Of a stretch of DNA of 64,000 bases, positions 12,101 through 27,100 are shown one piece after another. Below the pieces are notes generated by a model, which searched no databases, had not been told where the DNA came from, and was given only the letters and a program-made list of their open reading frames with translations. The stretch comes from Euwallacea fornicatus. Taxonomy: Eukaryota; Arthropoda; Insecta; Coleoptera; Curculionidae. The translations under genes and the position numbers were made by a program. The stretch covers positions 5,286,260-5,350,259 of the forward strand of contig NC_089550.1 of NCBI RefSeq assembly GCF_040115645.1, given 5' to 3'. Numbering within the stretch: the first letter of the stretch is position 1; the number at the start of each line of letters is the position of its first letter.

Positions 12101-15100
12101 ATTAAGGAAGTCCAGCTTGAGGAGCTTGTAAACAGCAAGAGAAGCAGGCTTGCTTAAGTGAAAGGAAAGATGCGCTTCAAAGAGAATAGTTTGACGATGC
12201 AAAAAGTGTGAATAGAAAAATAATTTTAAATTTTACCATCCTGTATCTCATTTACCATCAATATTTGGTATGGGTAGGTTGGGTTACACCTTAATATTTT
12301 TACTTTAGTGCTTATTTTTGTATCATTAATTATAAACATGCTCCATAGTAAATATTGCGCAAAACTACCATAGAATAAGGATATATGTGTGTATAGGGAT
12401 ATGCGCAGCATGAGGTCTGATGAAGCCAATCAGTAGAAACACGTGTCTCCAGGCTGAAAAACATCTCATTTGCATTTCTTCTTGAACGCCCTATTGTGCG
12501 GACATATGTCACGAACTTTTCCTTCCAGTTATTTTCATCCTCACGAAACTTTCCATGTTCTTAACATTTCTTGCTGGGAAAATCACAGCAGATATCCAGG
12601 GTAAAGCAGCCGTGAATTTCCTGAATTATCCCCCAAATTGGAGACATTTGGGACGTTAAATTATTGTGGCAGTCTTTCGGGCCCAATTTGCAAAATTTCC
12701 TACGAATATCACCGCGGGCATACGAGAGTAGAAAGTTTTTTGACGATTTTTTTTCGCCACTCATGCTGATGGTTGACAGGTCGTCCGAAGGTTGAAAAAT
12801 GATTTTATACCATCTGAAGGTTGAATTTAGAGTAAAATTTATCGGGCAATTCGAACCTCGAGTTGCACTAAAAATCAAACATTAATATGTATTTTTATTG
12901 GTTAAACTTTGCAACTGAGGATTAAAAAAACACATCTAGTTAAGCCAGTAAATGTTTTTATTTTAAAGTGAAATTGTACCATAAATAATAAATAATTATA
13001 GCTTATGATAACAACTAATAATTGTAGTCGTGATGGGAATTTACAGTGGAAGGAACATAAATGCGAGCTTCCGGATTTAAGTGCTTTTTCCTGTAGGTAC
13101 GTAAGAAGAAGCAATCATTCCTATAATCTGAACCCGAAATAGATAATAGCATGAGTACACATTTTTCAGCACACACCAACTCAGCATTTTCCTCTTATTT
13201 TTGCTTGGTGTGTGGATAATTGGGCCCTACGCTTACAATAGATGCCAAACTGACGCCAACACGCAATTCGTATCCCATTATTATCCATTGTTGGATACCG
13301 TGAAAATGCACAAGTGAGTTCCAGATTCTAGAAAATGAAGCAATATTAATAATTAGGCCCTATGAACCATCCGACTCAAAAATATATTATTCTAGCTTTT
13401 CAACGGCAGTAACTCGGCTGGTCCGTAGTTCTGTAGTTCTTAGAGAAGTACTGCCACAAAACAACACTTTACTCTGGGGAAAAATAAGTTTTTTGGAAAT
13501 CTCTAATAGGACATTAGCGTTCAATCAAGTACCTTTTAGTACTTTTTTGAAGATTAATAAAATTTCATGTTTTTAGACGTGACCCATCTTGTACAACTTG
13601 CTGCTTCCTGATTGGGTCAAACCAAGTGCGATATGTTATTTTTCCCTAACGCACAGCTAGAGGATATTGCTAAATTTCTAGCCCTCATTAAGTACGTGTT
13701 ATGCATAGTTCCGTAGGTTTTCGTGTGGAAAATATCACATTTATATTTTTGTTTAAGTTAGCTTAACTTTGGCGTTGTGATGTTTTTTGTTCCTCTATAT
13801 TTTTTTTGTTATAGTGTCCCGTGGCTATCGTTATTTTGAGGTCGGACCTAAAGCAAGCAAATAAGTAAATAAAAATGGGGACAAAAAAGGTGTCATGTTT
13901 TTTCCATAAACGGTTAATTTGCCTATCGATTGTCTCACTCCCTGCATGTACGTTTTGATATGACATATATATATATAGCATGCAAATGAGACAAACAAGT
14001 CAGCTCTGCTGCGTGTACTGTATGCTGTTGGCTCCAGAATCAAGTATTTGGCACACTAAGGGATAAACAATTTCGTGAACCACAATAGAAATATCCTGAA
14101 ACGTGATTGATTGCAGGAAACTGATTTCCGATGTTGCTGAAAAGTTTACCAGTTTAATTTGAGTTTAACAAAATAAACTGTCCCGGGAGAACATTCGAAT
14201 GTATCCGTATTGTTCGTTTCTAAAGCGAACAGATTTCGAAAACTATTTCAGTGAATTAAGCGGCTCTCGAATGGTTTATGCATTATTTGTATAAAAGCTT
14301 TATTGTACACATTATTGTACTTTTGTTGCAAACTGGTGTTTATTTAGTTGGGAGAGTATTGACTGTTTGTGGACGAGAATGTAAAGTAATGTGGCGGAAA
14401 CTGACCGCTATGACGCCGTGATTGAAGTGTGGTGGTAGTTTTGATATGGATAATATGGTGCCCTCACGTCTTGGGTCTCTTAGCGCTGCGCGCTTCAGGA
14501 TTGAGATTTAACTTTTGAGGTGACAATAACGTTCTTCCCGAGTTTAGTGAGTAATATGCGATTTTATAATCGGTTGTAGTCGTAGCTAGTATTCACAACT
14601 GACCTCATTTTTAAATGGGACACCAATTGTTTTATGAACTTTAATAGGACCCTTTTGAATAGACTAAATGATTCCATTCATAACGGACTGTTTTAAAATA
14701 AACACTCGGCTAGAACTCACACGAGAAATTATCAAGTACCTAGCGAAAAATACCATTTTCCGAACTCGAAATGAAATATTCTATACGTGTAGGTGCTAAA
14801 AAGCTAGGAGACAGTAGAAAAATAAAATGTCCCATTTTCACCTGTTTTATGACGTATTAAGTGGCATTTAATATTGGTAGAAAATAAAGTTATTGTAAAG
14901 TATAGAGCGTGCACTTAAGCACCTTGAATGTGCCTTAGTTTTTGTAAGTGGGTCTCGAAAAATTTATGTAAAATTTCCCTTGGAAATATTAATTTCACGT
15001 CGAAATATTTGATATTGATTCGAGTGCTGAATATTATGTCCCTACATTAGTTTGCATTGTTAGTTTATTCGAATTTAAATCCATGATCCATTCGAATGTA

Positions 15101-18100
15101 ATTAGCAGTTTGTTAAAATAGTATCTACATGAGAAACGTTGATTTAAACGCTAATGAAATATTATAAAGCCAGTTAATTCAACTGGGTCTCTATCCACGT
15201 ATTTTCAAGTCCCCGCATAAAGGGGCAAGACTGAAAGTTCCTGGACGAAACGTTTTATCCCTTAGATTGGTAGAGGTACTTTTTAGTGATATAAAACAGA
15301 TCGTGTGTTACTTTCAATGCATTGGCATAAACCTAAAACTTTTACTGCCCAGATATTAAAAGTGACAATTTGCAGCTTATTTTTTAAGAAAATATACTAG
15401 GAGATATGCCACTGATAGAGTGTTTAAGGTATTAAGGTGTCCCCATACCTTTACAAACAAGCCCTCCCAGAACCATAACCAGAATACTGTACAATACTAC
15501 ATGCGATATTTTACTTTATGTTTTCTCATATGGAGGTAGATTGATGCCCTCTTGAAATTATTGATAATATAATCCTCATCAAGGGCCTAAAAAGGCGTTC
15601 TAACGGTGAGGCGGACTGACATTATGAATGTGGAAAGGGTTAAATTCCTTTAAGTACATATATCTAGATTCTAAGTTAAAAGGGACATCTTGTGCTGGTC
15701 ACCTAGCAGGTAGGCAGACCAGGAATATGTATTCAATTAGGACCTTTTTCGTAGTATTTAATTGTTTTTGATTCTTTGTAGTATCTACTTAAAACGTTCA
15801 GAAGAACACTAAAAGCCTTTTTTCTGATCAAATTACGGAATTTTTAGTTCTTTTAAAAATTAACGAATAATTTTGTATATTTTTTTCTAGTATAAATACA
15901 GGGTGTCTCTAAATGGTCAGTACATGGCTTACTATAAAGAGATTTCTCAACCAAATTTAAACAATGATGCCAGAGGTATGCACCACATTAATGCAGAGTG
16001 TAAATATATTTTACAGCCATGGGTTATATTTTAGTAATTTACGTGTAAAATGACCGAGCATGCCACAAACGAACCCGGGAGATCGCTCATTTAACTAATA
16101 TTTTATTTAGATAAAATTTATATTATTAAATTTAGCCATGCTACATTATAATATATATGCTATAATACATATACTATAACGTATATAGCATTAATTTTAT
16201 GCGTTGTGTAATATCGAAGGAGGATATTTGTGGAAAATATTTTAATGGCGGTTTCTAGTTAAGATATTGTGTTCTGAATTTAATTTTGAATAATAAGTAT
16301 TGTGTCCATTTAGCTAATGTGTGTGTTTTTTATTGAGTGTGTGTAACTGCCTTGAATTGTTGGATATTTCATTTGGGTTTTTCAATTTATTTGCTGGAAA
16401 TTGGATCAGATATTTTGCCACATCCACGTTATTTCCCAGATCTAATACCATGGGATTATCATATGTTTCGATCGCTACAAAATGCCTTTTGTAGAAAAAC
16501 CTTTTCGAGTGATGAAGGTGTAAAAATTTATTCGATCCAGTTTTTTGCCGAAGGAAAATCTGATTTTGGAGAAATTATATTGAAGAAAATGGGCCATACA
16601 CAATTTAACAAAGTTATCATTTTTAGTGAAAAAGGTTATCTTTCATTTACATCGTAAAATACGCAATGACGTGAAAAACCCGATATTCAAATGGGAAGAA
16701 ATTGGAGGTCTAAATCTGCGTTGCGACACTGGCACACAAAAATCGATGAAGCAGTTTAAGAATATTGAGATTTTTACCATCACCTGATCTATGCTCCACA
16801 CTGGTAAAACTAACCGATTAACTAAACAATGCACATAATAATCTAAATTCCAAATGTGTTAATTGAACAAATAGTTTTTACCACACTGACTCCCAAATAC
16901 ATGTGGTGAATCTCTATAGATCATTTCTACCACTAAGGTATCCGCATTAGTAAAAAAACATGGTTAGAAAAATTGATAAAAGGTTTATTAACCAGATTTT
17001 TGGCCAGGTTTCAAAAAAATTTAGCCCTCTGTGTAGTGTGTTTATACGTTGGAAATTGATCCTTAAATTAACTAGAGAGGCTTCACATTTTCAAAATGAA
17101 ATGGTCAATGAAGACTATAAAAAGATTGTAAGGAACAGAATGGCTTGCAGCTTCGTGGAAGATATCCTTCTATTAGAATTATTAATCGCTTAATGTCCTC
17201 ACAGATTTTCGCTTGTGATTTTACTTAATATTTCATTCAGGGGGCTCAACAGTGCGTAAATTCCAGTTGCCAAAAGGTTTTTTTTGGAGAGTGAAAGCCA
17301 TAGATATTATTATGCGTTTCGCTGCAATTTTACTCGGACCTTTGTATGATCCATTTTGGCGTTACAACTCAAGGACTGTTATGGTCACATGAACTTTTAT
17401 TGTAACAAATAAATTTTAAACTTTTCTGAACCGGCTACCAATAAACGATAGAAAATTTGTTTTATATCAAAAGAAAAATGGCATGCACAGCCTGATAGTT
17501 TTGCAAATAACTTTAAAACGATGTCAGTCATACAGTAAAATGAAAACGAGGAAAATGGCTCGAAATTGTCCATGGAATTCCATTTTTCGGAAACAAAGGG
17601 TCAGAAGTGCTGTGTAAAAGAGTTGAAGAGCATAAACGGTATCTGACCCTATGGAAAGCACCATCCTATAATTTTTCTTTATCGTTTGATCCATCTGATG
17701 AAGTAGAGCGTGCGAAATTTTCCCAAAAGGAAAAATATTTGCGTATTTTTATTCAAATAAAATTAAACCTATCAGCATATTTACCCAACGGATTTAAACC
17801 CAAGAAATCGAAGTCAAAAAGATTTTTCCATACCGACTTCCGACGCAAAAAGACCTAAAATCACCTTCATTTAACCTTCCAGAGGAAAACTTCCTTATAC
17901 TTTATAATGAACAGTATTTTATGGGCGTCTTTATAAATTTTATCAAAGTTTGACATTTTCTATTCCATGCTCATAACATATGAGTGAGCATCAACCGTTA
18001 TGGTGTGGTCGAAGTGACCATATGGTCTAAAATGCGAGATAACATATAAGTGAGTCTTTTCATTTCCGAATTAAGAAGTTTTATGCTTGAAAACGTTAAT

Positions 18101-21100
18101 CATTTTCAAGGCTGAACTGATAAGAGTACTTAGGAACTTTACAACATGCTACTGTTAAGAGAAAACCGCAGATTTCCGGTAACTCCTTATGAAAGTTTGC
18201 GACACCGCAACAGGTGGAGTTCTGGTTGTATCCTGTTTAATGTGGGCAGTCCCAAGTTTTTGCTGAGATGAAGTGTATCGGGATAATTCAGTAGCAATGC
18301 CTAGGGGTTGTTGGAACGGTGGAATTGGGGTTTATTCTGAGTTAACTCTAACTGAGAACAATGTTCACTCTTTACTAAGGCCTTCTGTGAATGTTTAGTT
18401 TCATGACCTGCATCAGAATAACTTTGAAATTGCAACCCAGTTTTAGGTCTAAGGGAAAATTTTGTAATGCGAACTTAATGTAAATGTAACCATTCAGGCA
18501 GATGAGGGACGAGAATGTTCTAACTTAGATTTTAAAAATACTTTTAATACAGGGTGTCCAAGCGAACATTGAATATAGGAGATGAACATGGGAAATTGGT
18601 TTTTATTTTTTTGCGCCTGTACGGATTATCCAATTGAAAAATTTTTATATGGAGGTCATAGTATGCAAGACCGGCTATCTTTCAGTATTTTTTTCAGTCT
18701 TCTAGTTACAGCCGTTTTGGCTCAAAACGCCTCCAAAATTCAAAAATTTGAATGTCCCGCGTAACCGTTCGGCGCCATGATTGGTCAGAATTAATGTCAA
18801 AACACAATGTCGCCAACAACGTAAACGTAAACACCCCATTTCAAATTAATTTTCCCTTTTTGCTGATTTCTAACTTATTTAAGAATTAATTCAGGGAAAA
18901 ATCAATGGAAAACCTGAGGATAATTATTATGTGGTCTGCTTTAATGTCCCTACGGTAAATACGCAAGTTTCTTATTACCCCATAATGATAACACAAAGAC
19001 ATAACCTAACCTTTTATCTCACTTACTAGACAGAATCTTCGCGGGCAATTTTAAATTTAATTCAAAACAAAACTTGCGTATTTACCGTAGGGACATCAAA
19101 GCAGACCACATAATAATTATCCTCAGGTTTTCCATTGATTTTTCCCTGAATTAATTCTTAAATAAGTTAGAAATCAGCAAAAAGGGAAAATTAATTTGAA
19201 ATGGGGTGTTTACGCTTACGTTGTTGGCGACATTGTGTTTTGACATTAATTCTGATCAATCATGGCGCCGAACGGTTACGCGGGACATTCAAATTTTTGA
19301 ATTTTGGAGGCGTTTTGAGCCAAAACGGCTGTAACTAGAAGACTGAAAAAAATACTGAAAGATAGCCGGTCTTGCATACTATGACCTCCATATAAAAATT
19401 TTTCAATTGGATAATCCGTACAGGCGCAAAAAAATAAAAACCAATTTCCCATGTTCATCTCCTATATTCAATGTTCGCTTGGACACCCTGTATATGAACT
19501 GCAATACCTTGATTATTTGCCGATAGTTTGTAATGACTTTTTTTAAGGTTTTGTGTTAGCAACGTTCAGCGATTCTGTTTGACTTAAGTACCCCATTGCA
19601 GAGTATTTTTTTTGAAACCTGCGCCATAAAAGGATTTGATCAAAAGTGCATCATTCTTCTTCTGGGCACTGATTTAGTGAACTTGGAGTGTTTGCCAATT
19701 AGCTTAAGCACCATCCCTTTCAAGTTTTTCTCGCTTTAAAAAATGTGTTCCATTTCGAGCGTAGACCCCAATTTGATTAATAAAATTCGCTCGGTTTGTT
19801 TGAATTGCCTAGCAGCTTGTACTAACATAATTAAGCAAATTCTTATTTCTTTCTAGGGAATGCATTAGATAATCTACACGATATACAGTGTAAAAATATA
19901 GGTTACTTTCTTATAAGAAAATGTGACAATTCTCACGTATGAAGTGGTAGATTTGTCTTAGTTTGCTCCCGTGCAATTTCAGTCAATTGCGACTCCAAAG
20001 GGGGACTCTATGAGTGAATTCTCCCCCCGGAATTTCATAAATGGTGTGATTTATAATAAATATTGATTATCCTGTATAATTCACATTCAAGATAATTACC
20101 GTGTGACGACCTTGTTTTGATATGAGTGCACCCTCCTCCGGAACACCTGTTCTGAATCCTTGACCGATTTCATCATTATTATTTTCATAAATATAGTTCC
20201 ATTCAGAAAATATACGCACTTGTAATAAAAATTTTTTACCACCACATATGTAATGTTGCCATTACTTACTTCATTACAGGTTATTTTTTACCGTTATGTC
20301 CTGCCCTGACGTCATGGCCAATTTTAATTAAATTCTTTTTAATTAACTTTCTAGCGTTCTTCCTGAGATACTAAACATTGCTCACAAGGTTTAGGGTTCA
20401 TTCTTCCTTTATTTGCTTTGTTCTCCGAAATACGCTACTACAGAGCTTTTTAAGAGCCCAAAATATTTACCTTTTTGGCAAGAAACTAACGTTTAATTAG
20501 ATCTATGGTAGTAGTTACAAAATAGAAACACGTCATTATAGAATTATTCTTAAATAAAGAACAAACCTTAGTAGGAAAGTTCCTTTAGTGCGTCCAGATT
20601 ATCGCGAACCTCGACACTATCAAATGAACCAAATAAAAAATCAACCATTTTTGATTAACTATGTTTTGATAGCGAATTTGGGGTCGTAATTTAAATTGGC
20701 ATAATTTATAGGATTTTCCAGAGATTTTAGTGGCATAGTGAGATAATAGTTCCCTATCGTAATTACAATTCAGATGGTCGAATCCTGAAAATTTCGCCAA
20801 GTAAGGATCCTTAACGGACGCCGATCGTTAAGGCCTTTAAGCTTACCATCACCCTTACAAATATGCATGTTTATCAATCGATTTACTGCTGATCTGTATT
20901 ATTTATGAATGTTGGTTTGGGTTGGTGTACTCTGGAAACTGAATCAACAAAAAGTTGTTTATATTTGCCAACGTTCCCCAGCTTTAGTGCCCGTCATCCT
21001 AAAGCTCTGAAAGGTTGACAATTTTAAATAACCGACTTCGTCTTTTTGTTGATATAATTTTCGAGTTATGCTAAGTCAATGAATACTCATAACACATTGA

Positions 21101-24100
21101 AGAGATCAATAAGCAACATAACATCATTTATTCTTCCTTATAATGTATGTACATACAATTTGAATCCGCATTGCCTCTTCAGGCATGTTCTCTGAAATAT
21201 CTAAATTCTACAATTTATTCAGCAAATCTCGTGCTGTCGTCGTGTACGGTTATCTTGATAACGTTTTACGTTGTCTGATCCTTAGAACGTTATTTGATGT
21301 TATCACAACAAAGTATTTACTATTGTGTATGTTGTATGCTAATGATAAATGTCCCTAATGAAGGTGTGAAATTAATCTAGTATAGGCGTAGAAACAATTT
21401 TATCGCGATGGTTGATAAATGATTTTCCTAAAACCGAATCTGTTACTCAACACATACAAGAGAGGCCAAAATGATAAAATTAATGTGTTTCCCTAATTAC
21501 TAATAATTACTGAAAACAAGGTATACATGTATATGTCTGTGATTTCGATATAATAAATCTCTTCCATTTTACTGCCTAAATCGTTGTATATAGGATTCGA
21601 ATTGAAAATTGCATTACCGAGATTCAATGTTTACAAAAATTGATTGTTAAATCATCAAAACTCAACATTCTCAGAGCCTTATCACCTGTTAAGAAACTTT
21701 CTAACGAGTTGAGAACACTAATTTTCCCACGACCATGGACCATATAGGGAGTCATTCAGTGAAGATACAAAATTTCCTTTTTCATGCTTCACTATACGTA
21801 ATAAAAGAGCTGAAACAGTTATGATTCACTTCAAAACTCAGCATTTTGAAGTGCCCCTTAAAAAATTGCTAATCTTGAAATAAAATCACTAAAAAAAAAC
21901 ATTTACTTTTCTCTATAACAGAACACCCTGTATGAATGGATGAATTTACTTAAAATTCTTTAAATATTTAATATAGAAGAAACTTTTTTTAAGGCTTTTT
22001 TAGAATTATGAGCTTTTAAAAATAATTTTTTTATTAGAAAATATGTTCTTGTCTCTCGAAATAGACATCAACGGATGATATACACGAAACTTTATGCTAA
22101 CTCCCTTACTAAAACGCGTTCTTGTTCCTCTTAGCGCCATCCAAGCGAAATTTGCACGTTTCTGTAACTTAAATTGTCAAGAGAAAAATATTTTTGTCTA
22201 ATTCGAAACGGTTTTGACTACTTAACCGTACTGCTAGCAGTGTAATTATAACCTCTATCGTTATGCTGCATGGTTATTTTTTTAATTACTAGATGTTTCA
22301 AATTTAATTGTTTTTTAATTACAATTGTTCGATTTGAGCAAAAAACATAATGTGATATACAAGTTTCACGAGGCCATTGGTGCCCTTGCTCATCTCCAAC
22401 ATGTCACTTCACTCCTCGTTCCGCAAACTTGGATTCATGCGTCAATACGCTGTCTTATGAAACTTGTAGCTTAATGTACTATTTCCAAATTTCCGTAACC
22501 AATCGATAATTAATCTTATTTGTATGAACTTGGTGACCTAGTTCTGGCAGTATATATTTATGTGGGTGTATACTGTCAAATTACTAGTGGCAAGAGATAT
22601 TTAACGTTAATCAAAACTTTAAAATAAAGATGCTGCTACGTGTTGTGGTTACTTTCACAAAAATTAGCGAAAGTGACGGGTATGAAAATAGTATATATGC
22701 TGATCATAAGAAGCGCGTACATTCGTTGCAAAAATTAGTAATTTTAGTGGTTTGTGCTTAATTTTGAAAAAAAAAACTTATTTATTTTATTTATCCTGAA
22801 TGCAATTTTAAATCGGATGATTCTCATCATATGTGCTCAATTTTCAAGCTTTAACACCCTGTATTTTGGTAACAAACTGTACCTATATTTAAAGAACTCT
22901 TCATATTTTCTTATGTAGAACATGTTATAAACACTCATCTGGGTGGCATTTTACAACAACCTGTATTTTGAAAATCGATTAAGGCCGAGTGGGAAATGCC
23001 GGTATTCTAACTAGCACGACAACGTGACTGACTTTGGCCTGTTTATGAAGTCAAAAACGGGCCATTACTGTTCAAAAGTTGAGCCACCCTGTATTTATAT
23101 TGAAGTTATCCTACTTGATTAGTATGACGATACTGTCAGCAGTTCTCGATCTGACATTTTTTATTAAGAATTCTCCTATATTATAAAGACAGAACTTTAA
23201 AAAGCTTATGTCTAAAGCTTCGGAGTGCTACATAAAAACAATAAACGGGAAATTGCACACAAATTTATTTAAGTGCCTGAAAAAAAAATAGGAAAAAGCT
23301 ACAGCATTTGGCAAAAAAGAACGTCTGGTTTCAGAAAGACAACGCATTAGTCCACACTTCCGTAATCGCGATAGCTAATATCAATCATCTTGGTTTGGAA
23401 CTTTGTACTCAACCCTCCCGTTCGCCAGATTTAGCCCGCTCGGATTATTTTCTATTTCCAAACTTGCAAAAATTGCTCGGTGGAAAAATATTTGCCAATA
23501 ATGAAGAAGTGGAGCCTGAGGTTGATGTCTATTTTAAAATATTCAAAGCTGCTTAGTAATACAAATAGGATATAGGAGAATCACATAGAATATCGTTGGG
23601 AAAAATGTGCTACCCCAAGCGTGTTGAGGAACAATGCAATATTTACCAAACTTTTTTTCTTTAAATGTCAGGTCGGGTATTTTTGGGACCGTCATCGTAG
23701 GCGATCATGTTTCTAGTTTTTAATGATGCCCCGTGAACGCATGACTTAATTGCATAACTTACCCAAATAGAGAAATTTTGCCTACTTATAGCAAGGGTAA
23801 ATGGAAAGTAATGGTAGTGATATGAGTGTCACCCCGAGCTTTAAAAAGATTGTTATTCGCAGTAATGGGAAAAGTGAGCTTTGCAAAGATGAGGATCGCT
23901 TGTGGAATATATTAAGGAAAATGGATGGATTTCCCAGAGAGCAACAAAAACCTTTCCTTTTTAAAATGGTCCGGAGTGTTACACATCATTCTAATGAGAA
24001 AAAATGTGAAATGCGATATCCGGAAATAGCTATTATTCCTATCATGAACCTATAGACAGTTCGTTTGATAACGACATACCCGAAGGTGATTCCGGTGCTT

Positions 24101-27100
24101 AGAGAAATTCCTAATTCGAATAGTGTGTCATGTATCTGCTGTATTCATATGCAGGCATGGGTATGGGGTATGCTTACAACTTTTCACTCATCGTACAAAT
24201 TCGCATCGAGAGTGGTGAAGCGTATTAAAGATATCTAAAGGTCGATTGATTTTCATTAAACGTTCCATTTTCATTCCATATCCATTCCATCCTCATTACA
24301 CACAATTTGATATCATGCAATTGATAGGGCTGTATGTAAACGGAAGGGAGAAATATGCATACGCTCGCAACTAGATGCCGTATACACAGGTACATACATT
24401 TGTTTGTAAAGTAATTTATGGGACGTTTACGGAACGGGTGTGGAACGGGTTTAAAAATAGCTCGATTTTAAAACTGTTTTTTTTTCAAATAAACTGCGAG
24501 CAAAAAAATAATGGATTAAGCAGAATTTTTCGGCTTTTTTATAGTATTACATCTCAGCGACGACTTAGCCTGGATTCATCATCTAACAAAGATATCTAGG
24601 ACCGTTTCTTCTACAGTTAAATACGCAGGCCAATGTGAAATTAAGCCAACTTTTTTGTGCAATACAGGACGAGGAAAATGCACTAGAAAATTGTAATATA
24701 CAAACCTACTACCTTCAGTAATAGTCGAACGAACACGCGTTTGCTTTCGACCATGGCGACTAGCGGTACACCAAAAGATATTCTTTTGCTCAAGGCTTCG
24801 CTCGAGAGGGAGAGCAATTTATTTCAATATTCGGGTATTACGTGTAATGTGAAGATCATGGGTATTTTTGGATGTTATTGTGTTTATAAAGATAAAATAA
24901 AAAACACCATTTGTATTGACGATGTGTACATTACGAGCTCTAGGAGGAAATAAAATAAAGAAGCGCGTATGTTCGTCATGTTTATCAATCAGTTTGGACA
25001 ATGGTGCGCGAGAAAACACGTGAGGAAACGCATACGAAAAAAAATTTCGATGGCGTTCGTTACATTTTGCGTGCGTGTAAGAAGCGCAAGAAATAGTACT
25101 GCAACGTGTTTCTTTATCTTTTTGAGTTTAGAAATTTATTAAAAATAACCTTATGCCCTTATTTGTTGTACGCACTGTATGAATCTCGTTATATGGGTAT
25201 CACGTATAACCGCAACCAAAGCAGGTATCTTGCGTTTATACCTACATCAACTCATTACCTCTACTATTTTTATCTGACTTAATTATTATTGTGTTCACTC
25301 CTTTAACCTCTTGAAATAAATTCAATTAGCACCGTAGTAATAAATTTTAAGATGAGCTCAAAATGGGTTTCTAACAGTTTCAAAGAGATGTAAATAGTAC
25401 CTCATTGCAACTTAAAATTTCTAGTTTCAAAGGTAGTTAGCTTTATGAATCTCGGGAATTCGTTAATTAGTTTAATATTAGATGCTAAAAGGTTGGAGAA
25501 GGTTAAGTAGGCTTTTGTATAAAATTGATTTAGGCAAACTTATCCAGATTCTTTCTTTTCTTAATTACGAGAGACATTATAAGCGGTGGAGGAATTTTAT
25601 TTAGGCATCAAGTTGATATAATACCTCGAACTCTTTTGGTGTGTGTTAGGGACTTTAAGTTATTGGTTTTTTGTTGTTGTTAATTTGGTTAGTTGTTAGT
25701 TATTTGCATTTTATCCCTTAAGCTACGCCCATGTACTGCGATACCTTTTCTAAGAATACCATTCGGGTGTCAGACCACATGGTCCATCAGGCCACTACCA
25801 AGGGTACTTTTTGGCTGGGAAATATGCTACTAGTCAAAGGAAGTTTTCTCGGTCGGGATTATTGCCACGATTGGCAATTCGTTGGGCCTGCAATATTCCC
25901 AGAAAAGCGACTAGTATAGATATTCGCCAGATGGCCACGATTTATGGCATCCGGCTGGGCCATAGCCCATAAGGGCTCTCGGTGGTGGTGCACCCTTGAT
26001 TGGAATTCCTCGGGTTTAGTACTTAAGGGATAATCGAAGTAATTTTTCCCTCTTTTTTTCTTCTCTTCGTGTTGGAGCGGCGTCAGTGTCGGATATGTGA
26101 TTAAAATCATAGTGTGTTACCCGTCCAATTAAGCATTCTCCCTCTTCATATTTAGACCAATAAACTCAGCCATTATTTAAATAAGTGCAATTAAATACAG
26201 TCCATTTTTTGTAAACCAAATTGTCGTTTTCGTGGTTTCGTTTATCGAAGGAACTCTTTAACAATGTGTAATGCACTTTCTCCAATGAAAACTTACGTGG
26301 GTTCACTGCTTACAGGATCTGAGAAAACACCTCCGGTCAGTACTTTCTAACGCACTCTTATGCCATCACGGAGTATACGTGATAAATAAAATATAAAAAG
26401 TGTATTCGTGATACTATATAGTCAAAATAGTTGAAAAATTGTCTTTGGCCCAAGGCGGAAAAAAGACAAACGTTCATAATTATGTTCAAATATCTACCTG
26501 TTTTTTAGAGAATTTTAAAATTAGGAAACCACTGATATTAACTGAACAGTAGATTTGGAAGCAACAAAACTTGTCAGTTCGTCCGTAGCGCCCACGGTGC
26601 CAGTCGAGGAAATCTGAATACGACGTTTCATGGAAAAATGCAATCTTTCCAATACTCAAGCTTTACAAAAGAATTTCAAATATGTTCTATACGTTTGAGG
26701 CGCTTCGTTCATTTTTCCTATTATTTTGTTTGGAAATAACGCTTCACGCACAAATAGAATTGTTGGGGCGGTGAAATTGTACAATATTCTCGGTTAAATC
26801 TAACTGAGAATAACATACACCCTTTACTTACCTTTACCGCACGAAAACCCGTCTCCGAAACCAAAGTTAACTACACTAAATTGTACCAAATGAAGTGTAT
26901 GAAATGTGTGAAATACTTCGAAAACTCAACTTCTCGCCTCAATAACTGTGAAATTACTTGAGCCATGTCTTTCCTCAGCGAAGATTGATTCGAGGCAAGT
27001 AATTGGGACATACTACCTAATTTAACTTGTATTTTCTTAAATCTTATTATTTGGATTGCTTGCTAACCTAAGTGTCGTTCGTGAGCGTTGACCAATGTCC

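Noticed and set aside
17680..17720. CTGATGA as a further hammerhead core
   Set aside because: No GAAA followed by a cleavage triplet at the required spacing and no pairable flanks.
18582..19458. Identical 60-codon frames on opposite strands
   Set aside because: They are mirror images inside the palindrome arms, with no domain or splice context; an element feature, not a gene.
25711..26033. Possible small element bounded by TTATCCCTTAAG repeats
   Set aside because: Only 12 bases match and no target duplication or extended arms are visible; could be chance in AT-rich DNA.
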